A stretch of DNA of 24,820 nt, from positions 326,669-351,488 of the forward strand of contig NW_014577227.1 of the NCBI RefSeq assembly GCF_000485595.1. The letters run 5' to 3'. The position numbers and the translations under genes are program-made. Shown here in pieces: positions 1 through 9,802 of this stretch. The notes beneath the pieces are model-generated. The model had not been told where the DNA came from, did no database searches, and was given only the letters and a program-made list of their open reading frames with translations. Every line of letters starts with the position of its first letter. The stretch's first letter is position 1. This stretch comes from Priapulus caudatus. Its lineage: Eukaryota > Priapulida > Priapulimorpha > Priapulimorphida > Priapulidae.

Positions 1-465
1 AAAGTACAGAACACCGGCTGGCAGCAATATATCAAACACACATCGGAGGTCGGCTGCCAAAAATAATAACTTGGACTGGTACCGCAGCTGCAACTACCAT
101 TGCGTACGACGAAGCATGTCCACGAGAAACACAAGTGCGGCTGGAGGCTCACTGTTTAGTGAACGGATCCACGATCGCCACGTCTCTTTAACGTAAGAGC
201 GCAATTCCATTATCGACACGTCAACACTGTGACCAGCGTATCACAAAAACAGAGCACGCAGCATCGTGTCACGACTATAGCCGTCACACCGTACAGCCCA
301 CTACCACGTCACCACAAGCCAGATAACGATAGGAGTTTGCTGGCCGTCGCAGTCGCTGAATCCTTGCTAATGACCATCACTAGTCCATTGCCACACCGTT
401 GAAGTAGAGAACACAACACGAATACTGTCAGGAGAGCGCTCCTTAACATGCGACGAGTTTAGAAA
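1..465 (-). pseudogene. Degenerate partial GPCR copy (TM1 to start of TM5)
   Basis: Read on the minus strand, this stretch matches the GPCR at 9803-10295 over its whole length. It runs from the start of TM1 (near 465) to the region after TM4 (position 1). The match is carried by long shared words, but it is broken every 5-20 bases by one-base insertions, deletions and substitutions, so no reading frame survives. The in-frame TGA of the right-hand copy lies in a word that is also present here (near 227-238). At 465 it joins a retroelement tail at the same junction as the right-hand GPCR, so receptor and tail were duplicated together. The gene is cut by the window edge. It could be a true old duplicate or error-rich assembly sequence. 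Confidence 0.8.
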
Positions 466-468
466 ACC

Positions 469-1130
469 TTGTCATTGTATCAACACAGTCGTCAACCCAA
501 CTTGCCATTACAGCGTACAGCCATCGCTTCCCGTAAAACTCACCTCCCTAATACAAACCCGGCAGGAAACCTCAAACACGCCTGCGCGTCGCCCATTGAT
601 ACACCGGTCTCCATGATGATACACCCCTCACACCATAAGACGCCTCCAACGCGCGACGCACCACTGAACCTGACCACTGACTCCGCACACTCCAGAATAT
701 CAGCTGACGTCCTCCGCGATCAGCTACCATACACAACACACAAACCGAACATCGCAGCAACGAGCGGAGCCACCACGAACAGGATACGAACACCCACATC
801 GACAACGGACCAGCAACAACGGACGTCCGACGGCGGATACTCACAGATTAGTAGGCTACTTAATAATCGTTTGTGTGTTAGGTAATTTGATCTACGATTT
901 AGTACAGCTACATGGGACACATCTATCTACACAACAATAAAATTAAAAAAACAACAACAACACCACAAAGAAAAATAATTATACACTAAGAACAGAATCA
1001 AATAAAAACGACGATATATATCAGTAAATTAGAAGAAACTAATTAAGGCCAAAATAGTAGTGAGATAAACGTACACCAACGCCACCAAACAAATATCGAA
1101 CATCTGCATTAGTCGCCGTAAAATAATGCT
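469..1130 (+). mobile_element. Retroelement terminal tail, copy A
   Basis: This is a plus-strand copy of the tail that follows the protease region at 7458-8095. It starts at the same TGTCATTG word and ends just before a short spacer. Shared blocks include the ACGGAC-rich stretch (about 770-835), the GTGTGTTAGG block (about 873) and the AT-rich end with AACAACAAC. It differs from copies C, D and the 7458 copy by many single-base indels, whereas those three are nearly identical to one another. It may be an LTR or a truncated 3' terminal region. No PBS or matching 5' LTR was found to decide. Confidence 0.75.
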
Positions 1131-1227
1131 TACGCGCCATCTGTCACAATCTACCAGAATTGCATATGAAAGTGGCCGAAATCCGCTCACTATATCACCC
1201 CCCCTACCTATGAAAAAGATGTAACCC
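1131..1227. other. Spacer of the tail-to-tail palindrome
   Basis: This ~97 bp segment separates tail copies A and B. It is flanked by an inverted 14-15 bp repeat (GTCGCCGTAAAATAA at about 1110, TTATTTACGGCGAC at about 1228). Its reverse complement is recognisably similar to 8150-8265 in the right arm, so it belongs to the duplicated block. Confidence 0.6.
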
Positions 1228-1895
1228 TTATTTACGGCGACAATAGACATTGTGAATTGTTTGTGCTGGTACGTGATTACACTACTATTTATTGCCTAAT
1301 AAATTCTCTCAATCTACATAATATCTCGCGTTTATTGATTTTCTATTATAAATATTTGTCTTTGATTTTTGTTTGTTTTTTTGAAATATTTTTGTTGGGT
1401 AAATAGTGTCCCATGAGTACTAAAAAAGACAAAACTAACCAACACACACAAAAATCCATTAAAAAAACCTAACTAATGCTTAAGAGCGCCGTCTAACGCC
1501 TGTTCTTGTCTGTCGATGTCGGCCGCTGTCCATTCCGTGTTCCTCCGTCGTTCGTGGCAATGTTCGTTCTTGTTCCTGTGTATAGTAGCCTCATCCGCCG
1601 AGACTCATGCAGATATTCTGAGTGTCGGCGAGTCAAGGGTAAAGCTCAGCGTGTCGCGCGTAACGGATCGCATTATGGTGTAGGGTCATCACCATGTAGG
1701 GTTCATCAGAGAACGAGCACCAGCGTGTTAGAGTCCTAGCGGTTCCCAGTAATTCGTGAGGTGAGTTACGTGAAGCCGATGCTGTACCTGTACATGCCAA
1801 AGTGAGGGTTGACGAAACGGAAATACAATGACAACCACTGTCCCTAGGGATAACATAATTAGTTGCCTGTCGCATATCAAAGGGATTGCGCCTTG
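1228..1895 (-). mobile_element. Retroelement terminal tail, copy B
   Basis: This is a minus-strand copy of the same tail. It forms a near-palindrome with copy A across a ~97 bp loop. Towards higher coordinates it is continuous with degenerate protease and gag sequence on the same strand (1895-3624), so it is the 3' end of that element. It carries the same one-base indel noise as copy A. Confidence 0.75.
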
Positions 1896-2335
1896 CAGTA
1901 TGTTGCCGTATGAGTATCACATTTGCGAAAAATGGTTGTTTGCGTGCGTACTGACAATTTATGTGCGTGCGTCACTGGTGTCGCCGCGATAAACTAGTCT
2001 ACTCTGCATGGGTTTGAACTACACCTCTACACCATACGTGACTCAGCTACAATACATATGTTAACCAAACGAACTGTTGTGCACATGCGCAGCGTACGGC
2101 GTCTAGCATAGGTCCAGCAAGATTTATCTATCAATTCGCTTTGCGCAATTAATTCCCCGTGCAATTGCCATAAAATCGAACCCGAGTAAAAGCATATATG
2201 GTAAAACCTTACTATGAGCAAGGTATATTAGACGTTGCTCTTCTCCCAACGACGATCGCGCAGAACACGCTTCACCACAACAAATCTGTCCTTTAACCAC
2301 TACAGAATTGTAAAATGAGTCGCTCCGAAGAAAAA
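1895..2335 (-). pseudogene. Degenerate retropepsin region of left element
   Basis: On the minus strand this matches 6837-7457, including the block that encodes the conserved second retropepsin motif around LLGFDF (near 2180) and the active-site region (near 2320). Numerous frameshifts and some deleted sequence leave no usable frame. It lies between tail copy B and the gag remains, in the same order as in the right-hand element. Confidence 0.7.
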
Positions 2336-3624
2336 GTCTTTATAAATTTAATTAATCGCGTTCCAGAAATAACTCATCATACCGCAATCTACAACGCTGA
2401 AGTCTATCAATACTGCATTTCCTTTCTGCGCAACCACGACGCATACACTCGGGTTTATACTATGACCCAATGTATGACTAATACTATATACATATCCGAG
2501 AATCAAATGCGCGCGATCCTAGCGTTCGACCGCAACCGGCTGGCTGGTCCCCGCGAAATAAATACGAGTTATTTTTTGGCGGCAAATTATAGACAGGCCA
2601 CAGCGGACTCCCACGTATGGCCAGGGAAGGAGCAAGCACAAATAATTCCAGGGTGTAAAAGCGAATATCTTTTGGCCTAGGTGCAGTACGGCGGTCCACG
2701 TCCAGCCGCAGATAAATTGGGCAGGGGTAACGTGGCAAAGGATAGCTGACGTGAGTGACATATAGGGGTATTGCATAATTCTCTTTCTAGGAATACGTAC
2801 CACGTACCCAGTTGGAAATTTCCAGTAGCGATTATATTCCAGTACTCCTGATACCTCACGATCCGACGTGAACACACCTGTTCTCCGCTCCTGGTCGCGC
2901 CATCTGTCCACTCTGCGTACTCGGCTACATTTTTCTAGTCATAATCGTTGTGCACGTGCTGAGTTTGTCGCTGATATAAGCGAAACGTCCGTCATGTCAT
3001 CTTCCCCTGCTGTTGCATTTGACTCCATTTCCAACCCACTCCATCGCTCGCAATTCACTGCTATTGGAAAAGCAAGTTCTCGTCTAACCAAAATCTTTAG
3101 ACGCGCCGAACGCGCCGTCGCGAAAAGGAATCAACTAATCTGATTTAAAACTACTCGCTCTCAGAATCTGACCGAAAGCCAATTTTACCCAAGTTTCTCA
3201 GCTTTTTGCAAAATCCTGTACAGACTCGAATGCCTCTGTTTGGGCCTTTTAAATTCTGGAGTGCCAACGCGCCCGGCTTGCGAATCTGTAGACGCTGTTT
3301 TAAAAAATTGAGAAAATGTTTCCATTAATGAAAGAAGCCCGCTTACAATTCTGCAGCATAATCGCGTTAACATGCAACAACGCAACGCGCACTCTAACAC
3401 ACCCGTTTGTCACCGTCCACCAAACAGAAAAAGTGAGAAACAATCGCACCACTGACTGAAGCTTACATCGACATCAATCTTTACCATAAATCCCGATAAC
3501 CCTATACAAAGTAACCGCACTCTTAACCAATGCCGCATCGGGCACTTAGGAACGAACGCTCTTCCTCTACGCAAGAGATCTGGAACCTATCTAGTAAGTC
3601 GATAAAAGCGATGAGCATCGTCAT
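2335..3624 (-). pseudogene. gag: Degenerate gag of left element
   Basis: On the minus strand this follows the gag at 5517-6857 from the initiator ATG (complement of 3622-3624) to the end. Matching peptide blocks are scattered over several frames: the PRPKD and WPVYNLPP region of the zinc-knuckle neighbourhood (about 2560-2680), a nearly identical 40-base block around 2960-3000, and the capsid-like segment ending FAKS (about 3195-3300). The stop-containing words of the right-hand copy (a TAG near 3510 and a TGA near 3197) are also present. Single-base indels destroy the frame throughout. The element is dead in this form. Confidence 0.75.
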
Positions 3625-3895
3625 CTTAAAATAGAAGGTTTGTCACAATGTAAACGAAGACTTGATAGGAATAAGACAACCCACAATACCGCTGCAATAC
3701 ACAATACAATACGCAAGACCAACGCTGGTAATTATATACAAAGGCAAATAAAATCTGCACTTACATAATCAGATGCGTCCTGTCCAAAACACACCCGGCG
3801 TGCCACGGAGCCAACAGCGTCAGCTTCATGAAGTATGACTCACCACGACGGGTTACCTGTATAAGCACCACAGAGTGTAATACGAACAAAAGACA
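3625..3895 (-). mobile_element. 5' leader of left retroelement
   Basis: This minus-strand sequence aligns with 5253-5516 upstream of the right-hand gag, for example the shared words CTGTGTCTTTTGTTCGTAT and GTGACAAACCTTC. Similarity stops near 3895 (right arm: near 5253), which marks the outer edge of the inverted duplication. No LTR is visible beyond it in either arm. Confidence 0.65.
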
Positions 3896-4143
3896 CAGGT
3901 GATCCTTACATAAAAGACTGTTTTGCGTCTTCTGTTCCTGTCGGTCTGCTGTCTACTTCTCCCCCCACTCAAGAGTCACCCCCAACACCATATATATTCA
4001 TAATCACATACCATGTTCGTCTAAAACGGGAAAGAGGTAGCGACCATAGACGAAAACCAAATCAAAACATACACAAAATACAAGAAATTCAAATTAATAA
4101 ATGTCCGTCGCTGTGCGCTATATACCCCTACTCATTGCGAAAT
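3896..4143. other. Unique spacer, no gene seen
   Basis: This sequence lies between the left duplication arm and the CA repeat. It has no match in the right arm and no convincing coding frame. Confidence 0.5.
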
Positions 4144-4174
4144 CACACACACACACACACACATCACACACACA

Positions 4175-4213
<39 letters not shown>

Positions 4214-4324
4214 CACACACACACGACTACACACACCACACACACACGGCAACCACGCACGCCACGCCACGCACGCAACACACCACACACACACACACAC
4301 ACACACCTACACACACACACACAC
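4144..4324. repeat. (CA)n microsatellite, interrupted
   Basis: About 180 bp of CA dinucleotides with interruptions (CACG, ACTACAC, GGCAACCACGCACGCC). Long His/Thr or Cys/Val reading frames over it are artefacts of the repeat. An (AT)n run follows at 4329-4351. Confidence 0.95.
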
Positions 4325-4463
4325 TAAGTATATATAATATATATATATTAAGGGCAATAAAACTGTTCTTAAAGGGAATGAAATTATTCAGAAATGCTGT
4401 GAAACGATATATTGAAAATTGAAAAACGTTTTGTGATCGGTCGTAAGTATAGCTGTAGCTACT

Positions 4464-4512
4464 GTGCGTGCGTGCGTGCGTGCGTGCGTGCGTACATGCG
4501 TGTGTTTGCGTG
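4464..4512. repeat. (CGTG)n microsatellite
   Basis: Seven to eight tandem GTGC/CGTG units are followed by degenerate GTGTGCGTG sequence. It sits between the two arms of the inverted duplication. Confidence 0.9.
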
Positions 4513-4519
4513 TGTGCGT

Positions 4520-5252
4520 GCCAGATATATATATGGTCTTTGGTAATAGGTTCGCTCACATTTTCGACAGGAGGCGGCAGCTCAGATTTTGCGCGATAGT
4601 TTACACAGATATATGAGATGTGCTAAGATGTTATTGTTTGACAGTAAAACTGGGAGCATTTGAAGTAATGATGCACCTGCGGCTACCAGTAAGTATCGAA
4701 ATAATCTGCGGTGAATATCATAATGAGACGTTATCGATGATCACATTTCATTTTCGTCATTTAGAGTATTCTCATGTTTACACATGCGCAACGCATACAT
4801 TTTAATTCGTGTAATTCCTATCAGTATCTCAACTGAAAGCTCCCACATGGCTTCTGGAATTACGATAATGAAAACTCGGAAATCTTGTTAAAATCTGTTC
4901 CCCGACTAATTGCAGCGGCAATAACTTTTGCATTCCTAGATTATTCCGATAATTGTTTATTTTGAACAGAAGTGACCGGAACCAAGAATAAAGATACTTT
5001 GAAGAAAGACTGATGAAAAGCACAAACACTTTGCCTTATTATTTTTTACAGTTTCGACATGCCTTATTATTTCCAGACTTCCAAAATTAAAGAAGACAGA
5101 AGCCATTGCCTTCTCTGAATCTAAGGCAGTTCAACATGTTGGATTGTTTCCGTAGATGTCACAGTGTTGCTATTAATAGACAACGTTACTTGGGTATCGC
5201 CAGATGTCCGGCGTAACCCTTGAATTTAGCTATAATATATATATTACATACA
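4520..5252. other. Spacer between inverted arms, no gene seen
   Basis: AT-rich sequence without a credible exon or long frame. The right duplication arm begins at its end. It contains no recognisable match to the left arm. Confidence 0.5.
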
Positions 5253-5516
5253 CTGTGTCTTTTGTTCGTATACACTCTGTGTGTGCTTATACAAGGTAAA
5301 CCCGTCGCTGGTGAGCTCAAATACTTCATCGAAGCTGCCGCTGTTGCTCGGACAGGACGCCATCATGATAATGTAAGTGCAATCTTATGCCTTTATATAA
5401 TTACCAAGCGGTTGGTCTGCGTATTGTATTGTGTATTTGCAAGCGATATATTGTGGGTGTCCTTATCTCCTATCAATATTCTATACCCTTGTGACAAACC
5501 TTCCTAATTTTTAAAG
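5253..5516 (+). mobile_element. 5' leader of right retroelement
   Basis: Non-coding sequence directly upstream of gag, conserved with the complement of 3625-3895. Two GT(A)AG-like words (CAAGGTAAAC and AATGTAAGTG) are present, but no splicing can be inferred. The 5' terminal repeat expected for an LTR element is missing on this side. Confidence 0.6.
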
Positions 5517-6857
5517 ATGACGACTGCTCATCCGCTTTTATCAGACTCTAACATAGATAGGTTCCCAGATCTCTCTGACGTAGAGGAAGAGGTTTCTTTC
5601 CCTAAGCTCCCGATGCAGCAATTGGTTAAAGAGGTGCAGAGCTTACTACTTGTATAGGGTTATCGGGAATTTAATGGTAAAGATGATAGTCGAGTAAGCT
5701 TCAGTCAGTGGTTGCGAAATGTTTCTCAACTTTTTCTGATTTTGGATGAGACGGATGACAAACGATGTGTTAGAGTGGCGTTGCGCTTGTTAGCATGTAA
5801 ACCAGCAAATTATGCTGCAGAAATTTTAAGCGTGTCTTCTTCCATTAACTGGAAACATTTTTCTCAAATTTTAAAACAGCGTCATACAGATGCAAGCGAG
5901 GCGCCGTTGGCACTCCAGAAATTTAAAAAGGCCAAACAGAGGCCTTCCGAGTCTGTACAGGCTTTTGCAAAAAGCTGAGAACAACTTGGTAAAATGGCTT
6001 TCGGTCAGATTCATGAGAGCGACGTAAGTTTACAACCTAGATTAGTTGATTCCTTTACGGACGGCGACAGTTCGGACGCTCTAAAAAAGATTTTGGTACG
6101 ACAGAAGCCAACTTCTTTTCAAATAGCAGTGCAAATTGCGAGCGATGAGAGTGTTTTGGAAATGGAGGTCAAAATGCAAACACAGAGGGCGACTGACATG
6201 ACGGACGTTTCGCTTATATCAGCGACAAACTCACGCACGATGCAACAACAGATTAATGACATAAGAAAAATCGTAGCAGATTTACGACAGACGTACGACA
6301 ATGTTGCGCGACCAGACAGGAAAACAGCTGATGATTCACGTACGGATCGTAGTTATCAAAGGAGTACTGAGAATACTAATCGTACTGGAAATTCCAACTG
6401 GGGTACACGTGGTACATACTTCCATAGAAAAGAGAATTATGCAAATACGCGCCCATATATGTCACCCTCACGTCAGCCATCCTTTCCACGTTACCCCACT
6501 CGCCCAAATTATCTGCAGCTAGGACAGCTTACACGACCAGTAACTGCACCTAGGCCAAAAGATAAATTCCTTTATACACCCACTGGAATTCCAATTTGTG
6601 CCCTCTGCTATTCCCCTGGCCATACGTGGAGCCGCTGTCCTGTCTATAATTTGCCGCAACAAAATACAACTCGTAATTTATTTCCGCGGGGGGAACCAGC
6701 CAGCCGGTCTGCGGGCGAAACGCTAGGATCGGCGCATTTAAATTCTCGCATAATGTTAAATAGTATTAGTCCTAACATAGGTAATAGTAATAACACACCA
6801 GAGTGTATGGCGTCGGTTGCGCAGAAAGAAATTCAAGTATTGATAGACTCAGCTTGA
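5517..6857 (+). pseudogene. gag: Retrotransposon gag with in-frame stops
   Basis: One reading frame runs from the ATG at 5517 to 6857, about 446 codons. It is interrupted only by a TAG (5655-5657) and a TGA (5976-5978), and ends at a TGA (6855-6857). Nothing is out of frame. The order is: an acidic N-terminus, a capsid-like helical segment with a QWLRN motif (about residues 60-160), a hydrophilic Asn/Thr/Arg-rich region, then a single CCHC zinc knuckle (CALCYSPGHTWSRC, pattern C-X2-C-X4-H-X4-C) near 6597-6638. The C-terminus runs into the start of a retropepsin (LIDSA). Gag would package the element's RNA. This layout is typical of Ty3/Gypsy-like elements. The stops mean this copy cannot make full-length gag without readthrough. 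The stop-bearing words also occur in the left-arm copy. Confidence 0.85.
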
Positions 6858-7457
6858 TAGATCTGCGGTATGATGAGTTATTTTGGGAACGGATTAAATA
6901 AAAATTTATAAAGACTTTTTCTTCAGAGCATACTCAAATTTTACAATCTGCTAGTGGTAAAGACATATTTGTTGTAGGTAAAACTGTTCTGCCCATCTCA
7001 ATTGCGAAAACAACAGTTAATCATACCTTTCTCATAGTAAGAGATTTTTACCATAATGCTTTACTCGGGTTCGATTTTATGCAATTGCACGGGGTTATAT
7101 TAAATTGCGCAAAGCGAAATTTGATAATAAATAATCTTGCTGTACCTATGCTAGACACGCACGTACGCGCGCATGCTGCACAAACATTCGTGGTTACAAA
7201 CACTATTAAAATTTTAGCTAAGTCCACACGTATGTGTACAGGTGTATTTCAAACCCAATCAGGTAAGACTATTTTATCGCGGCGCACACACACTGACGCA
7301 CGCACATTTCATACCGCACGCACGCACTCAAACATGCACGCAAACAAACCCACTTTCGCAAATGTGCATACTCAATACGCAAACACTACTGCCAAGGCGC
7401 AAATTCCTTTGCATAATGCGACAGCAACTAATTCTGTTATCCCTAAGGGCACAGTCT
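6837..7457 (+). pseudogene. Retropepsin-like protease region, broken
   Basis: The aspartic-protease signature begins at the end of the gag frame (VLIDSA, 6837-6854), where Ala stands in the position of the usual Gly. The matching downstream sequence continues in the -1 frame, with an in-frame TAA near 6899. The C-terminal motif LLGFDFMQLHG (about 7055-7092) is the normal second retropepsin motif, followed by Val/Ile-rich strands. After about residue 100 there is a His/Thr/Ala-rich linker ending in IPKGTVLSLYSP, like the spacer that precedes reverse transcriptase in Gypsy polyproteins. No reverse transcriptase, RNase H or integrase follows. The sequence passes straight into the terminal tail. 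The element is therefore non-autonomous or internally deleted as well as frame-broken. Confidence 0.75.
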
Positions 7458-8095
7458 TGTCATTGTATTCCCCAGTTTCGTCAACCCTCAACTTTGGCCA
7501 TGTACAGCGTACAGCCATCGCTTCACGTAAACTCACTCACCTAATTACTAAACCCGTCATGGAAACCTCTAAACACGCTGCGTGCTCGTCTCTTGATGAC
7601 ACCCTACATGGTGATGACACCCTACACCATAATGACGACTCCTTAACGCGACGCACACGCTGAGCTCTTACCACTTGACTCCGCGACACTCCAGAATATC
7701 ATGCATGACGTCCTCCCGGCGATGAAGGCTACTATACACAGGACACACAGAACGAACATTGCACGAACGACGGAGGCAACCACGGACATGGACACGGACA
7801 CCCACATCGGACAACGGACAAGAACAACGGACGTCGGACGGCGGATTACTTAAGGATTAGTTAGGCTTACTTAATAATTTTTGTGTGTTAGGGTTAGATT
7901 TTGATCTATATTTTAGTAAGCTACATGGGACACTATTTACACAACAAAAATTTTCAAAAAAACAACAACAAAATATTTATAAATAAGGAAAATCAAATAA
8001 AAAGACAATATATATAATGTAGAATTGAGACACACTAATTAAGGCAATAAATAGTAGGTGTAGATAAACGTACACAACGCACAAACAATCTTCAA
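7458..8095 (+). mobile_element. Retroelement terminal tail, right-arm reference copy
   Basis: This ~640 bp tail follows the protease linker. It occurs five times in the window: 469, 1228 (complement), here, 9257 (complement) and 12514 (partial). It starts with TGTCATTG, contains a short duplicated GATGACACCCTACA word, an ACGGAC-rich stretch (7774-7846), TTAGGGTTAGATTTTGATC, and an A-rich end with AATAAA (7996-8001). The last ~48 bp ends near ACGCACAAACAAT. The open protease frame continues into it up to a TGA at 7661, so it may combine the end of a truncated pol with a 3' UTR/LTR. Calling it an LTR is inference. Confidence 0.7.
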
Positions 8096-8412
8096 TGTTT
8101 GTAGTTGTACAAGTTGTACAATGTACAAGTTGTTCTTCGAAAGATAACGGCTTACAACTTTTTTTTATAGGTGACGTAATATAGTGAAGGAAAATTTCGT
8201 AACTTTCACATATATGCAAAGTCTGAGTAATATTGTGACAGAACTGGCCTCGTAGCAGACAAATCACTCTTGAGACAATAATTAACGCCAGTTATCAATC
8301 ACGATAAAGTGGGGCAGTGGTCTCACGTCTTGTCGAAGGCACGGACAGTTTCTGAGCAGTTCTGACGGGGGGCGCTGGCCAGGTTTTTATCACGTGACAT
8401 AGCCAGATTAAT
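8096..8412. other. Spacer partly shared with left palindrome loop
   Basis: 8150-8265 matches the complement of the 97 bp loop at 1131-1227 plus its edges. From about 8265 onward nothing corresponds in the left arm. It includes three overlapping TTGTACAA/TGTACAAGTTGT words near 8109-8135. No coding frame was recognised. Confidence 0.55.
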
Positions 8413-8417
8413 GAGAA

Positions 8418-8476
<59 letters not shown>

Positions 8477-8491
8477 AAGAGAGAGAGAGAG
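8413..8491. repeat. (GA)n microsatellite
   Basis: GA dinucleotide run with a few GAAA interruptions. The Leu/Ser reading frame on the complement is a repeat artefact. Confidence 0.95.
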
Positions 8492-8594
8492 TGGGAATAT
8501 AAGGGGCATGTAAGAAACAGAAAGTCGTCGTCACGGCTACATATAGGTATGTGAGTATTGACTTGTTTGTGTGCAGTTTAAACTACTTTGTTGC

Positions 8595-8754
8595 TGTATT
8601 AGTATATTAGTGTCTTAGTGTGTTGGTGTATTAGTGTATTGGTGTATTAGTATATTAGTGTATTAGTGCATCAGTGTATTAGTGTATTGGTGTATTAGTG
8701 TATTAGTGTATTAGTGCATTAGTGTATTAGTGTATTAGTGTATTAGTGTATTAG
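8595..8754. repeat. 8 bp minisatellite, unit TGTATTAG, 20 copies
   Basis: Twenty consecutive 8 bp units cover exactly 160 bp. Most are TGTATTAG, with variants TGTATTGG, TATATTAG, TGCATTAG, TGCATCAG, TGTCTTAG and TGTGTTGG. No unit is out of register, so the array has changed by substitution only. Confidence 0.9.
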
Positions 8755-9256
8755 TGTACTTTATGCCGTACCTTGATTTTAGTTAAACAGACGACCATGT
8801 ACGCGTCATGCCCAAACGTGGGATTATAATATTTGTGTATTTCTCGGTAGAGTATTAAATAACCTTTTGTTGTACCTTACACGTTGTTCCTTCGTCAGTT
8901 GCCGCTGTCTTTCTACTAAGCAACGCTATCTAATGGTAATTTATTACACGCGCCACAAGGCACGAACCTATCACTACCACTAATACGATAACACTATAGG
9001 CCGTAACGATAGGCTAAAAAGTTACGTTACAGTATTATTACAATGTTTCATTATTCCTTTAAGTGTTTTCAGCATGCACAGGTCATGTTCTTGTCCTTCG
9101 CACATTGAATTTCCGTGTCTGCCAAGCGCTATATAAGCGGCCAAGATTGATTATACCCAAGTAATATTTCGCTTGTAAAGAGAGAAGTTCTAGTATCGTT
9201 ACATATTGTTTTATCGATATATATATATATATATATATTGTATTATAGATATAGTT
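8755..9256. other. Right-arm-specific spacer, no gene seen
   Basis: This sequence has no left-arm counterpart. It includes an (AT)n run at 9216-9238 immediately before inverted tail copy C. No exon was recognised. Confidence 0.5.
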
Positions 9257-9802
9257 TCTCTCAATTCTACATTATATATATCGTCGTTTTTATTTGATCT
9301 TTCTTATTTATAAATATTTTCTCTTTGTGTTTTGTTGTTGTTTTTTTAAATTTTTTGTTGTGTAAATAGTGTCCCATGTAGCTTACTAAAATATAGATCA
9401 AAATCTAACCCTAACACACACAAATTATTAAGTAAGCCTAACTAATCCTTAAGTAATCCGCCGTCCGACGTCCGTTGTTCTGGTCCGTTGTCCGATGTGG
9501 GTGTTCGTATCCATGTTCGTGGTTGCCTCCGTCGTTCGTGCGATGTTCGTTCTGTGTGTCCTGTGTATAGTAGCCTTGATCGCCGGGAGGACGTCATGCA
9601 TGATATTCTGGAGTGTCGCGGAGTCAAGTGGTAAGAGCTCAGTGTGCGTCGCGTTAAGGAGGCGTCATTATGGTGTAGGGTGTCATCATCATGTAGGGTG
9701 TCATCAAGAGACGAACGCGCAGCATGTTTAGAGGTTTCGCGATGGCTATACGCTGTACATGGCCAAAGTTGAGGGTTGACGAAACTGGTGAATACAATGA
9801 CA
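9257..9802 (-). mobile_element. Retroelement terminal tail, copy C, fused to GPCR
   Basis: This minus-strand tail is nearly identical to 7458-8047 but lacks the last ~48 bp of the tail. Its TGTCATTG end (complement at 9802) abuts the GPCR coding sequence. Read on the plus strand it supplies an ATG at 9724 and 26 further codons in frame with the receptor. With 7458-8095 it forms an inverted pair with a 1.16 kb spacer. Confidence 0.8.

Noticed and set aside
469-885. 138-codon frame in tail copy A
   Set aside because: It is the retroelement tail. Other copies of the tail do not keep this frame.
4101-4559. Several long frames rich in His/Thr or Cys/Val on both strands
   Set aside because: They translate the (CA)n and (CGTG)n microsatellites and have no independent coding signal.
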